A DNA stretch of 64,000 nt from Melanopsichium pennsylvanicum (taxonomy: Eukaryota; Basidiomycota; Ustilaginomycetes; Ustilaginales), in contig OAPG01000021.1 of NCBI GenBank assembly GCA_900208305.1, forward strand, positions 124,001 through 188,000. The letters are read 5' to 3'. The notes beneath the pieces are model-generated. The model was not told the origin of the DNA and ran no database searches. It was given only the letters and a program-made list of their open reading frames with translations. A program made the position numbers and the translations under genes. The number at the start of each line of letters is the position of its first letter. The stretch's first letter is position 1. Of the stretch, positions 42,747 through 52,489 are shown piece by piece.

Positions 42747-43386
42747 TGTGCTGAAGAGAGGCTGTTGCTGAGCTGCAGGGAATGGCGTGTGTGTGTATGT
42801 ATTTGTGTGTGTATGTGTATGTGTTTGTGTGTGTACGTGTTTGTGTGTTTGTGTGTGGGTGTGTGAGAGTGCGAGTGTGTCCGTGGTGCCATGTTTTCAA
42901 TAGAAACCAGCACCTCTTCTGCGACCGACCTACTATGCAGAACACAGATTTATTGGCTCGAGATGGAATGTGTTGGTTGCGAGTCCACGCGTGGCGTAAA
43001 TTATTGACAAGCTTCAAGCGAGACGCGGTATGGATGTGTAACTCAAATTGCACAAGTGCCACAGTCACCATAACCTTCTGGAACTTGTGTTGCACTCGAC
43101 TCCTTCTTTCTCTTGATCCCAACCGTCCCTGACCACACTCAATTGCTCATATGTGAATGTGTTCTATCTGCACCTTGATTCTATCTCAGCAGATTTTGAG
43201 CCACATGTCAGTATCAACATGCCAAAGCACTTGCTTACTTCTGATCCATGAGACTACACAATGGTTTGAGATGTTCATTCCAGGTGGTCCTGCACAGTCG
43301 CTAAGATAAGGTTAAGAAAGGATTCGATTTCTATGTCGGGCAAGTGCATCGTAATGACATTGATTCGAGTTCTGGGCCCTGCGATC
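42747..43386. other. ORC1 promoter / photolyase 3' flank
   Basis: About 640 bases between ORC1 and the photolyase gene, both on the minus strand. The ORC1-proximal part is a TG microsatellite. Nothing else recognised. Confidence 0.6.
42786..42886. repeat. (TG)n-rich microsatellite in the ORC1 leader
   Basis: About 100 bases of GTGTGTGTATGTATTTGTGT-type sequence. Read on the minus strand it is an ACAC tract starting about 40 bases upstream of the ORC1 ATG. His/Thr-rich open frames through it are artefacts. Confidence 0.9.
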
Positions 43387-45534
43387 TTACTCGTCACCGG
43401 GATTCTTGTACCTCCTGAGCGCCCGTTGCCTAGCCTCGGTGTGTTCAACGATAGGCTTTGGGTATCCCAGCTTTTCGAATTCTGCCTTGCTTAACCTCTT
43501 GAACGGATCATGAATCGCGTTTCCCTTGACGTTCCTCAACTCTGGCACAAAGTGTCGAATGTAGTCTCCCTGAGGATCGCTCTTTTCACTCTGCGAGAGC
43601 GGGTTAAAGATCCTGAAATACGGCTGCGGATCTGTACCCGTTGAGGCGCTCCATTGCCAGCCACCGTTGTTGGAGGCGAAATCTTGATCGATAAAGTTAA
43701 GCGAAAAGTATCTCTCTCCCTCTCGCCAATCTTGAAGAAGGTGTTTGGTGAGGAACATGGCTGTGATCATTCGACCTCGGTTGTGAATGTAACCTTGTTG
43801 GATGCACTGACGCTGAGCGGCATCGACGATAGGGTAGCCGGTCTTGCCCTCCTTCCAAGCTTGTAGCATCTTTGGATCTGTCTCCCACTTGACGTTTTCG
43901 TATTTGGTGATAAAGGCGTGACCCATGCACACTTTGGGCCAGGCGGCGAGAACGTGACCGTAAAAGTCGCGGAAGGAGATCTCGGTGTTCCACATGGCGG
44001 CGCCACTGTCGCGACCCACGTGCAATCGGCCTTTTGTGAGCTCCTTGGTGCGACGCAGACATTCTCGGGCAGAGACGAGACCGGCAGCGAGATAAGGACT
44101 GATGCGGGAGGTGCCATTCTCGTTCATAAGATTTCTGCCCTCCGCATAGCGTCCAAGACGAGAGTCTTTGGCATTTCCACCTACATCTTTGGTACTAGGT
44201 TCGTTAGCTGGGCGATCCAGCGCAGTCTCTCCACCTTTCCCTTTCATGAAATTGTCGAGCACTTGCCGAGGAGCATCGTCCGCCACGGGCCAGAGTTTGG
44301 CCATGTACTCGCGATCTTTACATTTGAATCCTTCGAGCTCTTTTGGAATGCCAAAGCCTTTGCCAAGCTTCTCGAGGTTGAACAATGAGCCTACGATAGA
44401 GTCTTTGTGAATGCTCTTATCGTTGGCTTCGGGATCAGGGGAAGCTTCGATCAAAGACATGTCCTTGGAAATGACATCGGTCCACTTTCTGTTCCATGGC
44501 GAGAACACAGAATACGGTCTGCCATCGTTGGTCGTGACTCTGCCGGGAGGTACAACGTAGCAATCGTGGAACAAGCTGAACGCAATCCCCTCGTCCTTGG
44601 CCTTGTTGACAATAGAGATGTCTCGCCAGAGTTCATCCACCTCGTATTCGATGTTGGCCGTGAGCTGAGAGACATGCCATTGTTCGAGGAGCTCAAAGAT
44701 CTTTGAGCCCACCTCTGTACGTTTACCGCCTTTGTGAGAGTATACGACGAAGGGGATGTCGAGTTTATCGAATTGAGACTTGAGACAAGCGAGAGTACGC
44801 AGGACGAAATCGACTCTTCTGGCACCTCGGTCGTGGGCTCGGTAGTCGGTAGGAGTGATTACAAAGAGAGCGATGAGGTTTCCGCCTTTGCCCTTCTTGC
44901 GGCGAGCAGCAGCGAGAGAGGAGGCGTGAGCGAGAGCCCTGTTGTCGTGTGTGCGAAGATCGTGCATCCTCATCCAGTAGACGACGTTCTTTCCATCACC
45001 AGCATCGTTGCTCTTGTTCGGGGCATGGCTTTTAAGCGCTGCTTCGAGGTCCTGGAGAGGTGTCTTGTCATCGCTGTGGCCATGGGGAGAGGGGTTGAAA
45101 TCGGAGCGATGCCAACCCTCGCCAGACTTGGCATAAGCAGCTCCACCGTACTGCTTGTCAATTTTGGCACTGCCATTCACGACCGCTGAGCCGGAAGAAG
45201 GTTTTTCGGCAGAAGCAGATTTGCTCGAAGAGATTTTTTTCTGACGTTTGCTGGGAGGCTTTGAAGTTTCAGACTCGTCCTCGTCGGGGTGTTCTGCTAG
45301 CTTGGGGTCAAGAGCTTTCTCATCTTCATCGTGGTTGGTCTCCTTCGGGGAGGAGGCTTCTTTGCGTTTGGGTGCCATTGTGACGCAAACCTTTCGCACT
45401 TGTGCGGTAGCAAGGAGCAAAGAGGCTGAAGGTTGAGTGTAGAGCTGGAGTGCGTATGTTGGGAATGAGCGTGTAAGCGGGAAAGAGCGTAGTGAGGACA
45501 AAGCTCTCAACACTTTACGTTGCATACAGTGCAA
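43387..45534 (-). CDS. PHR1: CPD photolyase (class I), possible dual targeting
   Basis: Single exon, 715 residues. Light-driven repair of cyclobutane pyrimidine dimers. The antenna-binding domain starts near residue 185 (VVYWMRMHDLRTHDNRALAH) and the FAD domain follows (SRISPYLAAGLVSARECL, WNTEISFRDFYGHVLA). IHNRGRMITAMFLTKHLL, FASNNGGWQWSASTGTDPQP and YFRIFNPLSQSEKSDP are hallmark photolyase motifs. Two starts are possible. From the ATG at 45534 the first 50 residues are rich in Arg, Ser and Leu without acidic residues, like a mitochondrial presequence. From the ATG at 45378 the protein starts MAPKRKEASSP with basic clusters (PSKRQKK) suited to the nucleus. Dual mitochondrial and nuclear targeting is inferred; yeast Phr1 is known to reach both. 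Confidence 0.92.
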   Translation of the reverse strand: MHCMQRKVLRALSSLRSFPLTRSFPTYALQLYTQPSASLLLATAQVRKVCVTMAPKRKEASSPKETNHDEDEKALDPKLAEHPDEDESETSKPPSKRQKKISSSKSASAEKPSSGSAVVNGSAKIDKQYGGAAYAKSGEGWHRSDFNPSPHGHSDDKTPLQDLEAALKSHAPNKSNDAGDGKNVVYWMRMHDLRTHDNRALAHASSLAAARRKKGKGGNLIALFVITPTDYRAHDRGARRVDFVLRTLACLKSQFDKLDIPFVVYSHKGGKRTEVGSKIFELLEQWHVSQLTANIEYEVDELWRDISIVNKAKDEGIAFSLFHDCYVVPPGRVTTNDGRPYSVFSPWNRKWTDVISKDMSLIEASPDPEANDKSIHKDSIVGSLFNLEKLGKGFGIPKELEGFKCKDREYMAKLWPVADDAPRQVLDNFMKGKGGETALDRPANEPSTKDVGGNAKDSRLGRYAEGRNLMNENGTSRISPYLAAGLVSARECLRRTKELTKGRLHVGRDSGAAMWNTEISFRDFYGHVLAAWPKVCMGHAFITKYENVKWETDPKMLQAWKEGKTGYPIVDAAQRQCIQQGYIHNRGRMITAMFLTKHLLQDWREGERYFSLNFIDQDFASNNGGWQWSASTGTDPQPYFRIFNPLSQSEKSDPQGDYIRHFVPELRNVKGNAIHDPFKRLSKAEFEKLGYPKPIVEHTEARQRALRRYKNPGDE

Positions 45535-46301
45535 AAGTGAAAATGGTTGAAGAGTTAGATCAAGAAACTTCTTTCTACCTGACTTTTGTGATGATGATGA
45601 AGACAGAGAAGCACGAGCTTGTGATTTGGCACAAGAGTCACTTTGGTTCCTGCTGGCTAGCTGAGATTCAAATAAGACTACCCATGATGCGGTTCAGCGG
45701 CCATGTGGATCAAATGCTGCTTGATGATGAGGATCAAAGCAAAAAATAGGATCGGCTTTGCTAATCTGAACATGCATTCCGCTGCAGCTGTCAAACAAGC
45801 GAAACACTGTAAAATCCGTAAACAATCTGCAACCGAAAATCTGACTTTTTTTGAGAAAGTATCTGTTTGTGGAGGGTCATGTCTCATCTCCCGATATCAC
45901 TTTTAGATCTATATATCACCGATGAAATGGGAAACATTTGTAGTGACAGTTCGGCCCCGTGTGATTCGCGCGAAAAGAAAGGAAAAAGGATTGTTCGTTC
46001 TCTGTAAAATCAGAACTTTTTTCCTTTCCCAAATTCCCAGAGAAGCCTATTTTTCGCTTGTCTTACAGAATGGTGTATAGAGTAAATCTACAGTAAAATA
46101 ATTTACCTGCAGTGCACAGGCGGTGTCACTTTTGGCACCGAAAACTCGAGATGCTGTGTGTCTGCTAGGTCGTGCGAGCCAGTTTGTATGAATTGGGATG
46201 TCGATATTCGACCCTTTTTTGACACTTTACCTCTACATGGTCACCCCCTCTACTCCTTTCTCTCTTTCAACCTCGTCTCTCACACAATCTCGATAGTCAC
46301 C
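45535..46301. other. Divergent promoter PHR1/PRPP synthetase
   Basis: 767 bases shared by two divergent genes. It contains a TACAGTAAAATAATTTAC element at 46089. No gene recognised. Confidence 0.6.
46089..46098 (+). promoter_or_regulatory. TACAGTAAAA motif upstream of PRPP synthetase
   Basis: TACAGTAAA core followed by ATAATTTAC, about 210 bases upstream of the start at 46302 and a few hundred upstream of the photolyase start on the other strand. Confidence 0.35.
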
Positions 46302-47615
46302 ATGGCGTCGGTAGCGGGCAGTATCAAAGTCTTCTCCGGCACTTCGCACCCGGACCTCGCCGAGCTTATTGCCAAACGTCTCGGTCAACCTCTTGGCAAA
46401 GCCACCGTTACTCGTAATGAGTCGGGCGAATCCATCGTTCGTATCGCTGAGTCGGTTCGTGAGCATGATGTGTACATTATCAACACCTCTTGCGTCTCTC
46501 CTACCCCCACAGGCGCTGCTGCTTCCCCCAACACCTCGTTGATGGAGCTTTTGATCATGATTCATGCATGCAAGACCGCCAGCGCCAAGAGGATCACTGC
46601 CGTCATCCCGCACTTCTTTTACGCTCGTCAAGACAAGAAGGACAAGTCCAGAGCACCCATCACCGCAAAGCTCATTGCCAACATGCTCGAAAACGCCGGT
46701 TGCGACCATATCATCACCATGGACCTTCACGCATCCCAGATTCAAGGCTTCTTCGACGTACCCGTAGACAACCTTTACGCAGAGCCCGCAGCATTGCAGT
46801 ACATTCGCGAGATGGTCGATGTGAACAAGGCTGTCATCGTTTCGCCCGATGCTGGTGGTGCCAAGCGCGCTACGAGTTTGGCCGACAGGTTGGAGTTGGA
46901 CTTTGCGCTTTTCCACAAGGAGAGGAAGCGCGCCAACGAGGTCTCTCGCATGGTGCTTGTAGGTAATGTCGAGGGAAAAGTGGCCATTCTCGTGGATGAT
47001 ATGGCCGATACGTGTGGGACATTGGATTTGGCCGCGCAACAACTCATCGAATACGGGGCGGAACGGGTGCTTGCCATCGTCACCCACGGCATTCTGTCTG
47101 GGCCTGCGTTGGAAAGGATTAGCAACTCGAGGTTGGAAAAGTTGATCGTCACAAACACGCTTCCTCAGAGTCACAACAGGTCCAAATGTCCCAAGATCGA
47201 GGAAATCGACATTTCTCATGTGCTCGCAGAGACGATTCGTAGGAGTCACTACGGTGAATCGGTATCGGTCTTGTTCAACCAGATCCCATATGACACACCT
47301 CAGCCGTATAGGCACGAGCACGACGATGAGATCCCTGCCGCTGCCGTTGCAGGGAGCAACGGAAGTCTTGCTATCGGTCAGAGGAGCGGGAGCGCTAGTC
47401 GGAGCGGCTCAAACAGCAGACCACAAAGTGGAGGTACGAGCCCAAGCAGCAGCAGGCAATTCCCTCCCTCGCCTTACACATTGCCGGATCCTCCCGTGGC
47501 GCAAAATTACTTTTCCGATCACGACCAAGCAGGTTCTTCAACGGCTCAGGACACGCCCAAGGCCGTTCCCGTGCAGGGCGGGTACGCGCCGTCACCCCTC
47601 AGAAGAAATGTATAA
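46302..47615 (+). CDS. Ribose-phosphate pyrophosphokinase (PRPP synthetase)
   Basis: Single exon, 437 residues. It makes PRPP from ribose 5-phosphate and ATP for purine, pyrimidine, His and Trp synthesis. The N-terminus [20 protein letters not shown], the [20 protein letters not shown] region (about 139-158), [11 protein letters not shown] and the PRPP-binding loop [11 protein letters not shown] (about 229-239) are all present; the loop reads ADTC where many enzymes have IDTA/IDTG. The catalytic fold ends near residue 330 ([10 protein letters not shown]). A further 108 residues of Gly/Ser/Pro-rich low complexity follow, which most PRPP synthetases lack. An in-frame ATG at 46158 would add 48 residues, but ATG 46302 (CACCATGG context) fits the family. 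Confidence 0.93.
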   Translation: MASVAGSIKVFSGTSHPDLAELIAKRLGQPLGKATVTRNESGESIVRIAESVREHDVYIINTSCVSPTPTGAAASPNTSLMELLIMIHACKTASAKRITAVIPHFFYARQDKKDKSRAPITAKLIANMLENAGCDHIITMDLHASQIQGFFDVPVDNLYAEPAALQYIREMVDVNKAVIVSPDAGGAKRATSLADRLELDFALFHKERKRANEVSRMVLVGNVEGKVAILVDDMADTCGTLDLAAQQLIEYGAERVLAIVTHGILSGPALERISNSRLEKLIVTNTLPQSHNRSKCPKIEEIDISHVLAETIRRSHYGESVSVLFNQIPYDTPQPYRHEHDDEIPAAAVAGSNGSLAIGQRSGSASRSGSNSRPQSGGTSPSSSRQFPPSPYTLPDPPVAQNYFSDHDQAGSSTAQDTPKAVPVQGGYAPSPLRRNV

Positions 47616-48272
47616 CTTGCCTCCTCTTTGTTCGGGATAAGGGTGCAAGGGAGAGGCGGTTGAGAAAAAGTAGAGTCATCATCATACATGTCTGTTTGTT
47701 CGTAGGGCGTTTTTTTTTTTTTTGGCAATATCATTCACAAGACGTCTTGTCTCTCACACCTTGTTCGAGCTTTCAAATCGTGTGGTTCTTGGGTTTCGTG
47801 ATTTGTGAGGCCCTGGAACAGCCAAGGTAGACTGGCTCACTAGCATTTGCTCGTATGAGCTGCCCTTGATTCGAGCTTTGTGTTTTGTCGAATAGCTGGT
47901 CAAAGGGCAAGGAAGAGTGTCGGTTGGCAAAGACGGGAGAGCATTTTTGTGCAAGGACCAGACCACGCACACTCCCCGTTTTGCACGCAGCTGGTCCGCA
48001 GTCATGCTCGTCGCAACTGTTACAGACCATGCCCCTTGCCTGAAGTGCAAGAACAAAGCTCGAGTTCAACTTTCTCCTCCGAGCCACACTAAAAACAGCG
48101 AAATCTTTCCCCAAACCCTCGAAACCCTCCTGACACACACTCCTCATTCACGAGCCATCACATGCAACAACGCTCAAAATGGCTTCTCTCAAGAGATGGC
48201 CATGGAATAAGTCAATCAAGCTATTGTCAAAAAACACTGAAATACTTGCATATTTGTATTCCTACCTCTCTC
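47616..48272. other. Intergenic between convergent genes
   Basis: About 660 bases of 3' flanks with a T13 run near 47710. No gene recognised. Confidence 0.6.
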
Positions 48273-50480
48273 TCATGCATAGCCATATCCAGGGGGAGGA
48301 GGTGCTGCGTACTCTGCATACTGACTGGAAAGCTGTCTTTGTGGTCCCTGTGGCATTTGAGGCGGGAAACCTGGGTGGTGCTGAGCATAATCGACACTGC
48401 TCACCCCACCTTGCTGCGGTCCGTCGGGCAGATAAGGCGGAGCGGGATTGTCACTCCCACTCACAGTCAAGTCGTTACTATACCTCCTGCCCTGCATGCT
48501 TCCTGGGTGACCAGTAGCTGCAGCTGCGGCCAGTGCGTCATGCGAATTAGAGTTGCGCTTCTGGATGTGCAAGGGCGGAACAGAGTGATCGCTGTCGGGC
48601 GTCGTGACATTGTATCCACCTGGTGGAGTGGGGGTGGAAAGATTGGCGTGAAGGTTAGGCGGTTGTGGCAAGGGGTTGTTGTTCCAACCTTGGTCTTCGT
48701 ATGTGTCTGATGGAATGCTCATGTTGGCCTGATTGGAAGGGTTACGCGAAAAGCCTCGGCGGAAGGCTGCCGCTGTGACCTTTTTGCCTTCGCCTCCGGC
48801 AAGTTGTTGGCCAGTGGCGCCGACCCCGAGTGCGCCATAGGACGACATGCGGTGTGGATTGGTGGCGGGCGAGTTGGGGCGGCGAATAGCTTCCTGCATG
48901 GCACGAGTGCTCCCGATGGATCGGAAGTAGGCAGAGTCGCCTGCGGCTGCGTAGGACGTTGGTGACGCAACAGAAGCTTGGGCTGCGCTGGTGGCGCTGG
49001 TGGAGCCGTTTAGAGGCGTAGCGATGCGGAGGGGTGGCAGAGTGGGTGCGCCAAGCATATCGGTGGGATTGGGTGCTGCCTCGTGCTGCTGTGTGGTAGT
49101 TGCGCCTGTGAAGCCATCGTAGGCGTCGGACTGGTGGCCTTCTGTGGAAGCGGAACGAGGGACTGGGCCAGAAATCGCTGCATCGGCACCGTGATTACCC
49201 TGAGCACTTTGGTAGTCGGCACTGTTCCTGTTGGACCCGTACTGCTGACCGGCACCGGGACCAGCAGAGCCGGTGTACGACTGACTATTCTGCATCAAGA
49301 ATCCTCCGTCGGGTTTGTTGAGATCGCCATGGCCGGGAACAGCGTTGAGATCAGCACCCGCAGTGGCAGCCATAGCGGCGGCAGCAGCGGCCGACGCAGT
49401 GGACGTGTCACCACGCTCGTTACTCGACTGAGCCCATTCGTTGGTGGCAGGGTCCGAGATGGAGTGTTGCTCAGCAGCAGGGCTATCCTGCGCCCATTCG
49501 GATCGTGAAGCGTGCTGAGCGTAGATGGGAGTACGGGCAACATCTTCGCTACTGAGTACACGATTAGAGGGGTTGTAACCGGTGTCAGGTCCGGCTTCAC
49601 CGGTGGAGGCATGAGTGGGCACATCGTGGTAGATGTCGCCATCGGGATTGGCGTATGAGTGCGAGATGTCTCGCGATTCGTTGACGGTGCTATCAGCCAG
49701 CGTCATATCGCCAAATCTGGGGATGCCTGCAGAAGGGCCATTAGGAGTGAAAGCGACGTCGGCTATGCATCTTGTAGCTTGTTGCAGCAGCGATTCGGTC
49801 TTGGCAAAGCCGTAGTACTCGGCACGAGGCATACCAGGCTGGGTGTGCTGGAGCGGGATCTCTTCGAGCATGAGCTTTGAAATCTCGGCGACGATGGTGA
49901 GCTTCTCTGCCATTTCGAGCAAAGCGCCTGATTTGATGCCGAGCGCCTCGCGAGCGGTGCGCCTCTTGAAATCACCGATAGCCGCTTCCTCGTTCTTGAC
50001 TTCAATGTGAAGGCCTTGCATCTCGCCACGCATGTCCTTGAGTTGAGCAGTGACCTTCATGAGCTCCTTGTTCTCGGGTCCCATCTTTGCCAACTTCCTT
50101 TCGACCCTTTCAATGTCGGAACCGAGTGAGCGTTTGCGGCTTTTGAGGTCGGCGAGCGATTCTTCGCGGGTACGAATGGATTTGAAGTGAAGTCGGACGG
50201 TGGTGAGGTGCGAATTGAGTCGGTTCTGAGAGGCTGCGTAGTGGTCATACAGCAGCGAAACCTTGCCAACGACATCGTTAAGGTCGGCGCCTTGTTCGGC
50301 GGACCAAGCCTTGATGGCTTCTGCATTCTTCTTGAAGTCGTTTGCAGCCTTGGTGTTGGACTGGATGAAGTTCTTTTCGGATGTGATGACGTCCTGGAGC
50401 TGCCTCAGATCCTGGTTGCCAAGAGCCGGAAGCTTGGATGTATGCGCGACGTGCTGTTGCGCCTTCCTTAGAAACGACAT
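48273..50480 (-). CDS. PIL1: Eisosome core protein Pil1/Lsp1 family
   Basis: Single exon, 735 residues. The first 260 or so form the Pil1/Lsp1 BAR-type domain that tubulates and scaffolds plasma-membrane furrows (eisosomes): KLPALGNQDLRQLQDVITSE, KNFIQSNTKAANDFKKNAEA, VSLLYDHYAASQNRLNSHL, and EIPLQHTQPGMPRAEYYGFA. The remaining 470 residues are Ser/Ala/Gly/Pro/Gln-rich and probably disordered, ending in a Pro/Tyr-rich PPPPGYGYA. Yeast Pil1 is only about 340 residues, so this tail is unusually long. Divergent from the NIPSNAP gene. Confidence 0.93.
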   Translation of the reverse strand: MSFLRKAQQHVAHTSKLPALGNQDLRQLQDVITSEKNFIQSNTKAANDFKKNAEAIKAWSAEQGADLNDVVGKVSLLYDHYAASQNRLNSHLTTVRLHFKSIRTREESLADLKSRKRSLGSDIERVERKLAKMGPENKELMKVTAQLKDMRGEMQGLHIEVKNEEAAIGDFKRRTAREALGIKSGALLEMAEKLTIVAEISKLMLEEIPLQHTQPGMPRAEYYGFAKTESLLQQATRCIADVAFTPNGPSAGIPRFGDMTLADSTVNESRDISHSYANPDGDIYHDVPTHASTGEAGPDTGYNPSNRVLSSEDVARTPIYAQHASRSEWAQDSPAAEQHSISDPATNEWAQSSNERGDTSTASAAAAAAMAATAGADLNAVPGHGDLNKPDGGFLMQNSQSYTGSAGPGAGQQYGSNRNSADYQSAQGNHGADAAISGPVPRSASTEGHQSDAYDGFTGATTTQQHEAAPNPTDMLGAPTLPPLRIATPLNGSTSATSAAQASVASPTSYAAAGDSAYFRSIGSTRAMQEAIRRPNSPATNPHRMSSYGALGVGATGQQLAGGEGKKVTAAAFRRGFSRNPSNQANMSIPSDTYEDQGWNNNPLPQPPNLHANLSTPTPPGGYNVTTPDSDHSVPPLHIQKRNSNSHDALAAAAATGHPGSMQGRRYSNDLTVSGSDNPAPPYLPDGPQQGGVSSVDYAQHHPGFPPQMPQGPQRQLSSQYAEYAAPPPPGYGYA

Positions 50481-51399
50481 GGGTGAGGGTTCGATCGAGG
50501 AGCGATGATTAATAAGCGATGCGGTGGGATGCGGAGTGCGGCGATCGAGGAGGTATGCAGTCGGGTATGATAGAAATCAATTTGGGCCGGAAAATGGGGG
50601 TATATTGAATCCTTGTTCGGCCAGATTGCTATGATAGAAATAGACGCCAAAGTCGTTGCGTAAAAGAAAAGGTGATGATGATGTCTGTGAAAGTAGATAA
50701 AGAGAGCAAAATGGTACAGTAAATTATGTTGAAATGCCTGCCCAAAGTTGTCGGGAGACAAAGCTCAAGGTTTAGATTGTTGACCCTGATTCTGGTGTAA
50801 GCCACGGGCGAGACAAGGCTGTGCTATGCTGTGTGTACCTTACGACGTAAGAAAGGCCACAGTGTCTCAGTTTCAAGGCCTTTTTTTTCTTTTTTTTTTG
50901 TCTTTGGGGGCTAAGTTAGTTCTGTTGGCTCTCAGTCATACCGAGCGAGCGATGACGGCACCGTACGCCTCTCTTTCGCTCTCTTCCTCTCACGAACTTT
51001 TTACACAAATTAATTTTTTGTGGCAGGATACCTTGTTAGACCATCGGTCTTGACTTGTTAAATTACTCTCATTACCATGTTTAATGTTATTGTGTCCACT
51101 CACTGACGTCACGTGCTGCAATCGGTGCATAAATACATCTTGTGGCAGGTGTGGCTCGAGCGTCGTGTCCTCGGGTCACTCATACACACACCCACACTTT
51201 CCCCACATCATCCCCGCTCTTCCAAAGTGGAGTTCATTCGCATCTTTTTGTATCCCTACCACATCTATCCATCATCCCCCGTATTTCAAGGTCATCCGTT
51301 TCACGCTCAAGCCACATTCGTAGAAGATTTGATTCTTAGACACATTCAAGCAAGCAACAAGCAATAAGTCTGTTGCCCAGGCTTTCTCTCACTTACACA
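50481..51399. other. Divergent promoter PIL1/NIPSNAP
   Basis: 919 bases with a TACAGTAAAT element at 50715, a T-rich stretch near 50881-50900, a TAAATA box near 51130 and a C-rich leader. No gene recognised. Confidence 0.6.
50715..50724 (+). promoter_or_regulatory. TACAGTAAAT motif upstream of PIL1
   Basis: Exact motif about 235 bases upstream of the PIL1 start on the opposite strand. Confidence 0.35.
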
Positions 51400-52323
51400 A
51401 TGACAGCTTTTCTTGCTGGACGGGGTCTCCGAGCAGCCTCCCGAGACTGGTCCGCAAGAGTTCTCACACCTTCGGCTACCATGCTCTTAGTATCTCGCTC
51501 TCTCATCATTCCCTCACGCCCTGCGCTGGTCGAGCAGATCCCGGGACCAAAACACCAATCCGAACAACATGACTCGCAACCTAAGCAGAGTCTTCTCAAG
51601 TCGCTCCTTCACGGCTCAGACAAAGCCAAAGCTGAAGGTGTTACACAGCAATCACACTCAATGCAAGTCGCCCGTGGAAAATACATTCACGAGATTCAGC
51701 GTCAATCCGTCTCTCCCGCTCATTCTGATGAGTACCGCTCCCTCATTTCGGAATACTTCCCAAAACTAGCTGAAAAGAGTCTTCCCATGCGCCTCACCGG
51801 CAGCTGGGAAGTCATCGTAGGCGATCTCGAAACATTTTACCACATTTGGGAGTATGACGGCTATGCAGGTTACGACAAGGCCGAGTCCGCACTTCGCTCC
51901 GATCCCGATTTCCAACAACTCACCCGCCGTCTTCGTCCACTTCTCTCCAACCGCTCCAACTGGCTCACGCAGGAATTCTCCTTCTGGCCTTCATCTTCAC
52001 CCCGCACTACCAATGGGCTGTACGAATTGAGGACATACCACCTCAAGCCAGGACATCTGCTCGAGTGGGAACAGCAATGGAGGCGTGGCTTGGAGGCAAG
52101 AAGAAAGTTTGTCGAACCCATCGGTGCTTGGTTCACCCAGATTGGCGGCTTGCACACAGTGTTCCACATTTGGGAATACCCCTCCTTGGAGGAGAGGAAG
52201 AAGACCAGAGATATGGCATGGCAGGTTGAAACGTGGAACGAAACCGTCAGTCAGACTGTCAAGTTGATCGATAAGATGCATGCCCAGATCATGCGTCCTT
52301 TGCCTTTCAGCCCGCTCAAGTGA
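51400..52323 (+). CDS. NIPSNAP-family mitochondrial protein
   Basis: Single exon, 307 residues. The C-terminal domain YELRTYHLKPGHLLEWEQQW...FTQIGGLHTVFHIWEYPSLE is a NIPSNAP/dimeric alpha-beta-barrel signature, and the preceding half (TGSWEVIVGDLETFYHIWEY) repeats the fold. The first 50 residues are basic and Ser/Ala-rich without acidic clusters, typical of a mitochondrial presequence. The molecular function is unclear; animal NIPSNAPs act in mitochondrial quality control. ATG 51400 is the first ATG in frame. Confidence 0.9.
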   Translation: MTAFLAGRGLRAASRDWSARVLTPSATMLLVSRSLIIPSRPALVEQIPGPKHQSEQHDSQPKQSLLKSLLHGSDKAKAEGVTQQSHSMQVARGKYIHEIQRQSVSPAHSDEYRSLISEYFPKLAEKSLPMRLTGSWEVIVGDLETFYHIWEYDGYAGYDKAESALRSDPDFQQLTRRLRPLLSNRSNWLTQEFSFWPSSSPRTTNGLYELRTYHLKPGHLLEWEQQWRRGLEARRKFVEPIGAWFTQIGGLHTVFHIWEYPSLEERKKTRDMAWQVETWNETVSQTVKLIDKMHAQIMRPLPFSPLK

Positions 52324-52489
52324 GCCTTTGGCAGCAATGAAAAAGAGAAGAGAATTTGATTCCACTCGTATCTTGCATCTCAAACACGCAAGCAATGTCA
52401 GACACACGCACACCATCCCAGCCTAAAGTGTGATACGAGAGCATCAACTGTGTAGCTTCTATTAGTTCGGGGTCGCAACTTTGCGTCAT

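Noticed and set aside
42610..43122. His/Thr-rich frames on the minus strand upstream of ORC1
   Set aside because: They are translations of a TG/CA microsatellite.
43387..45534. Cryptochrome-DASH or (6-4) photolyase identity
   Set aside because: SRISPYLAAGLVSARECL, FASNNGGWQW and FNPLSQSEKSDP fit class I CPD photolyases of the fungal Phr1 type better.
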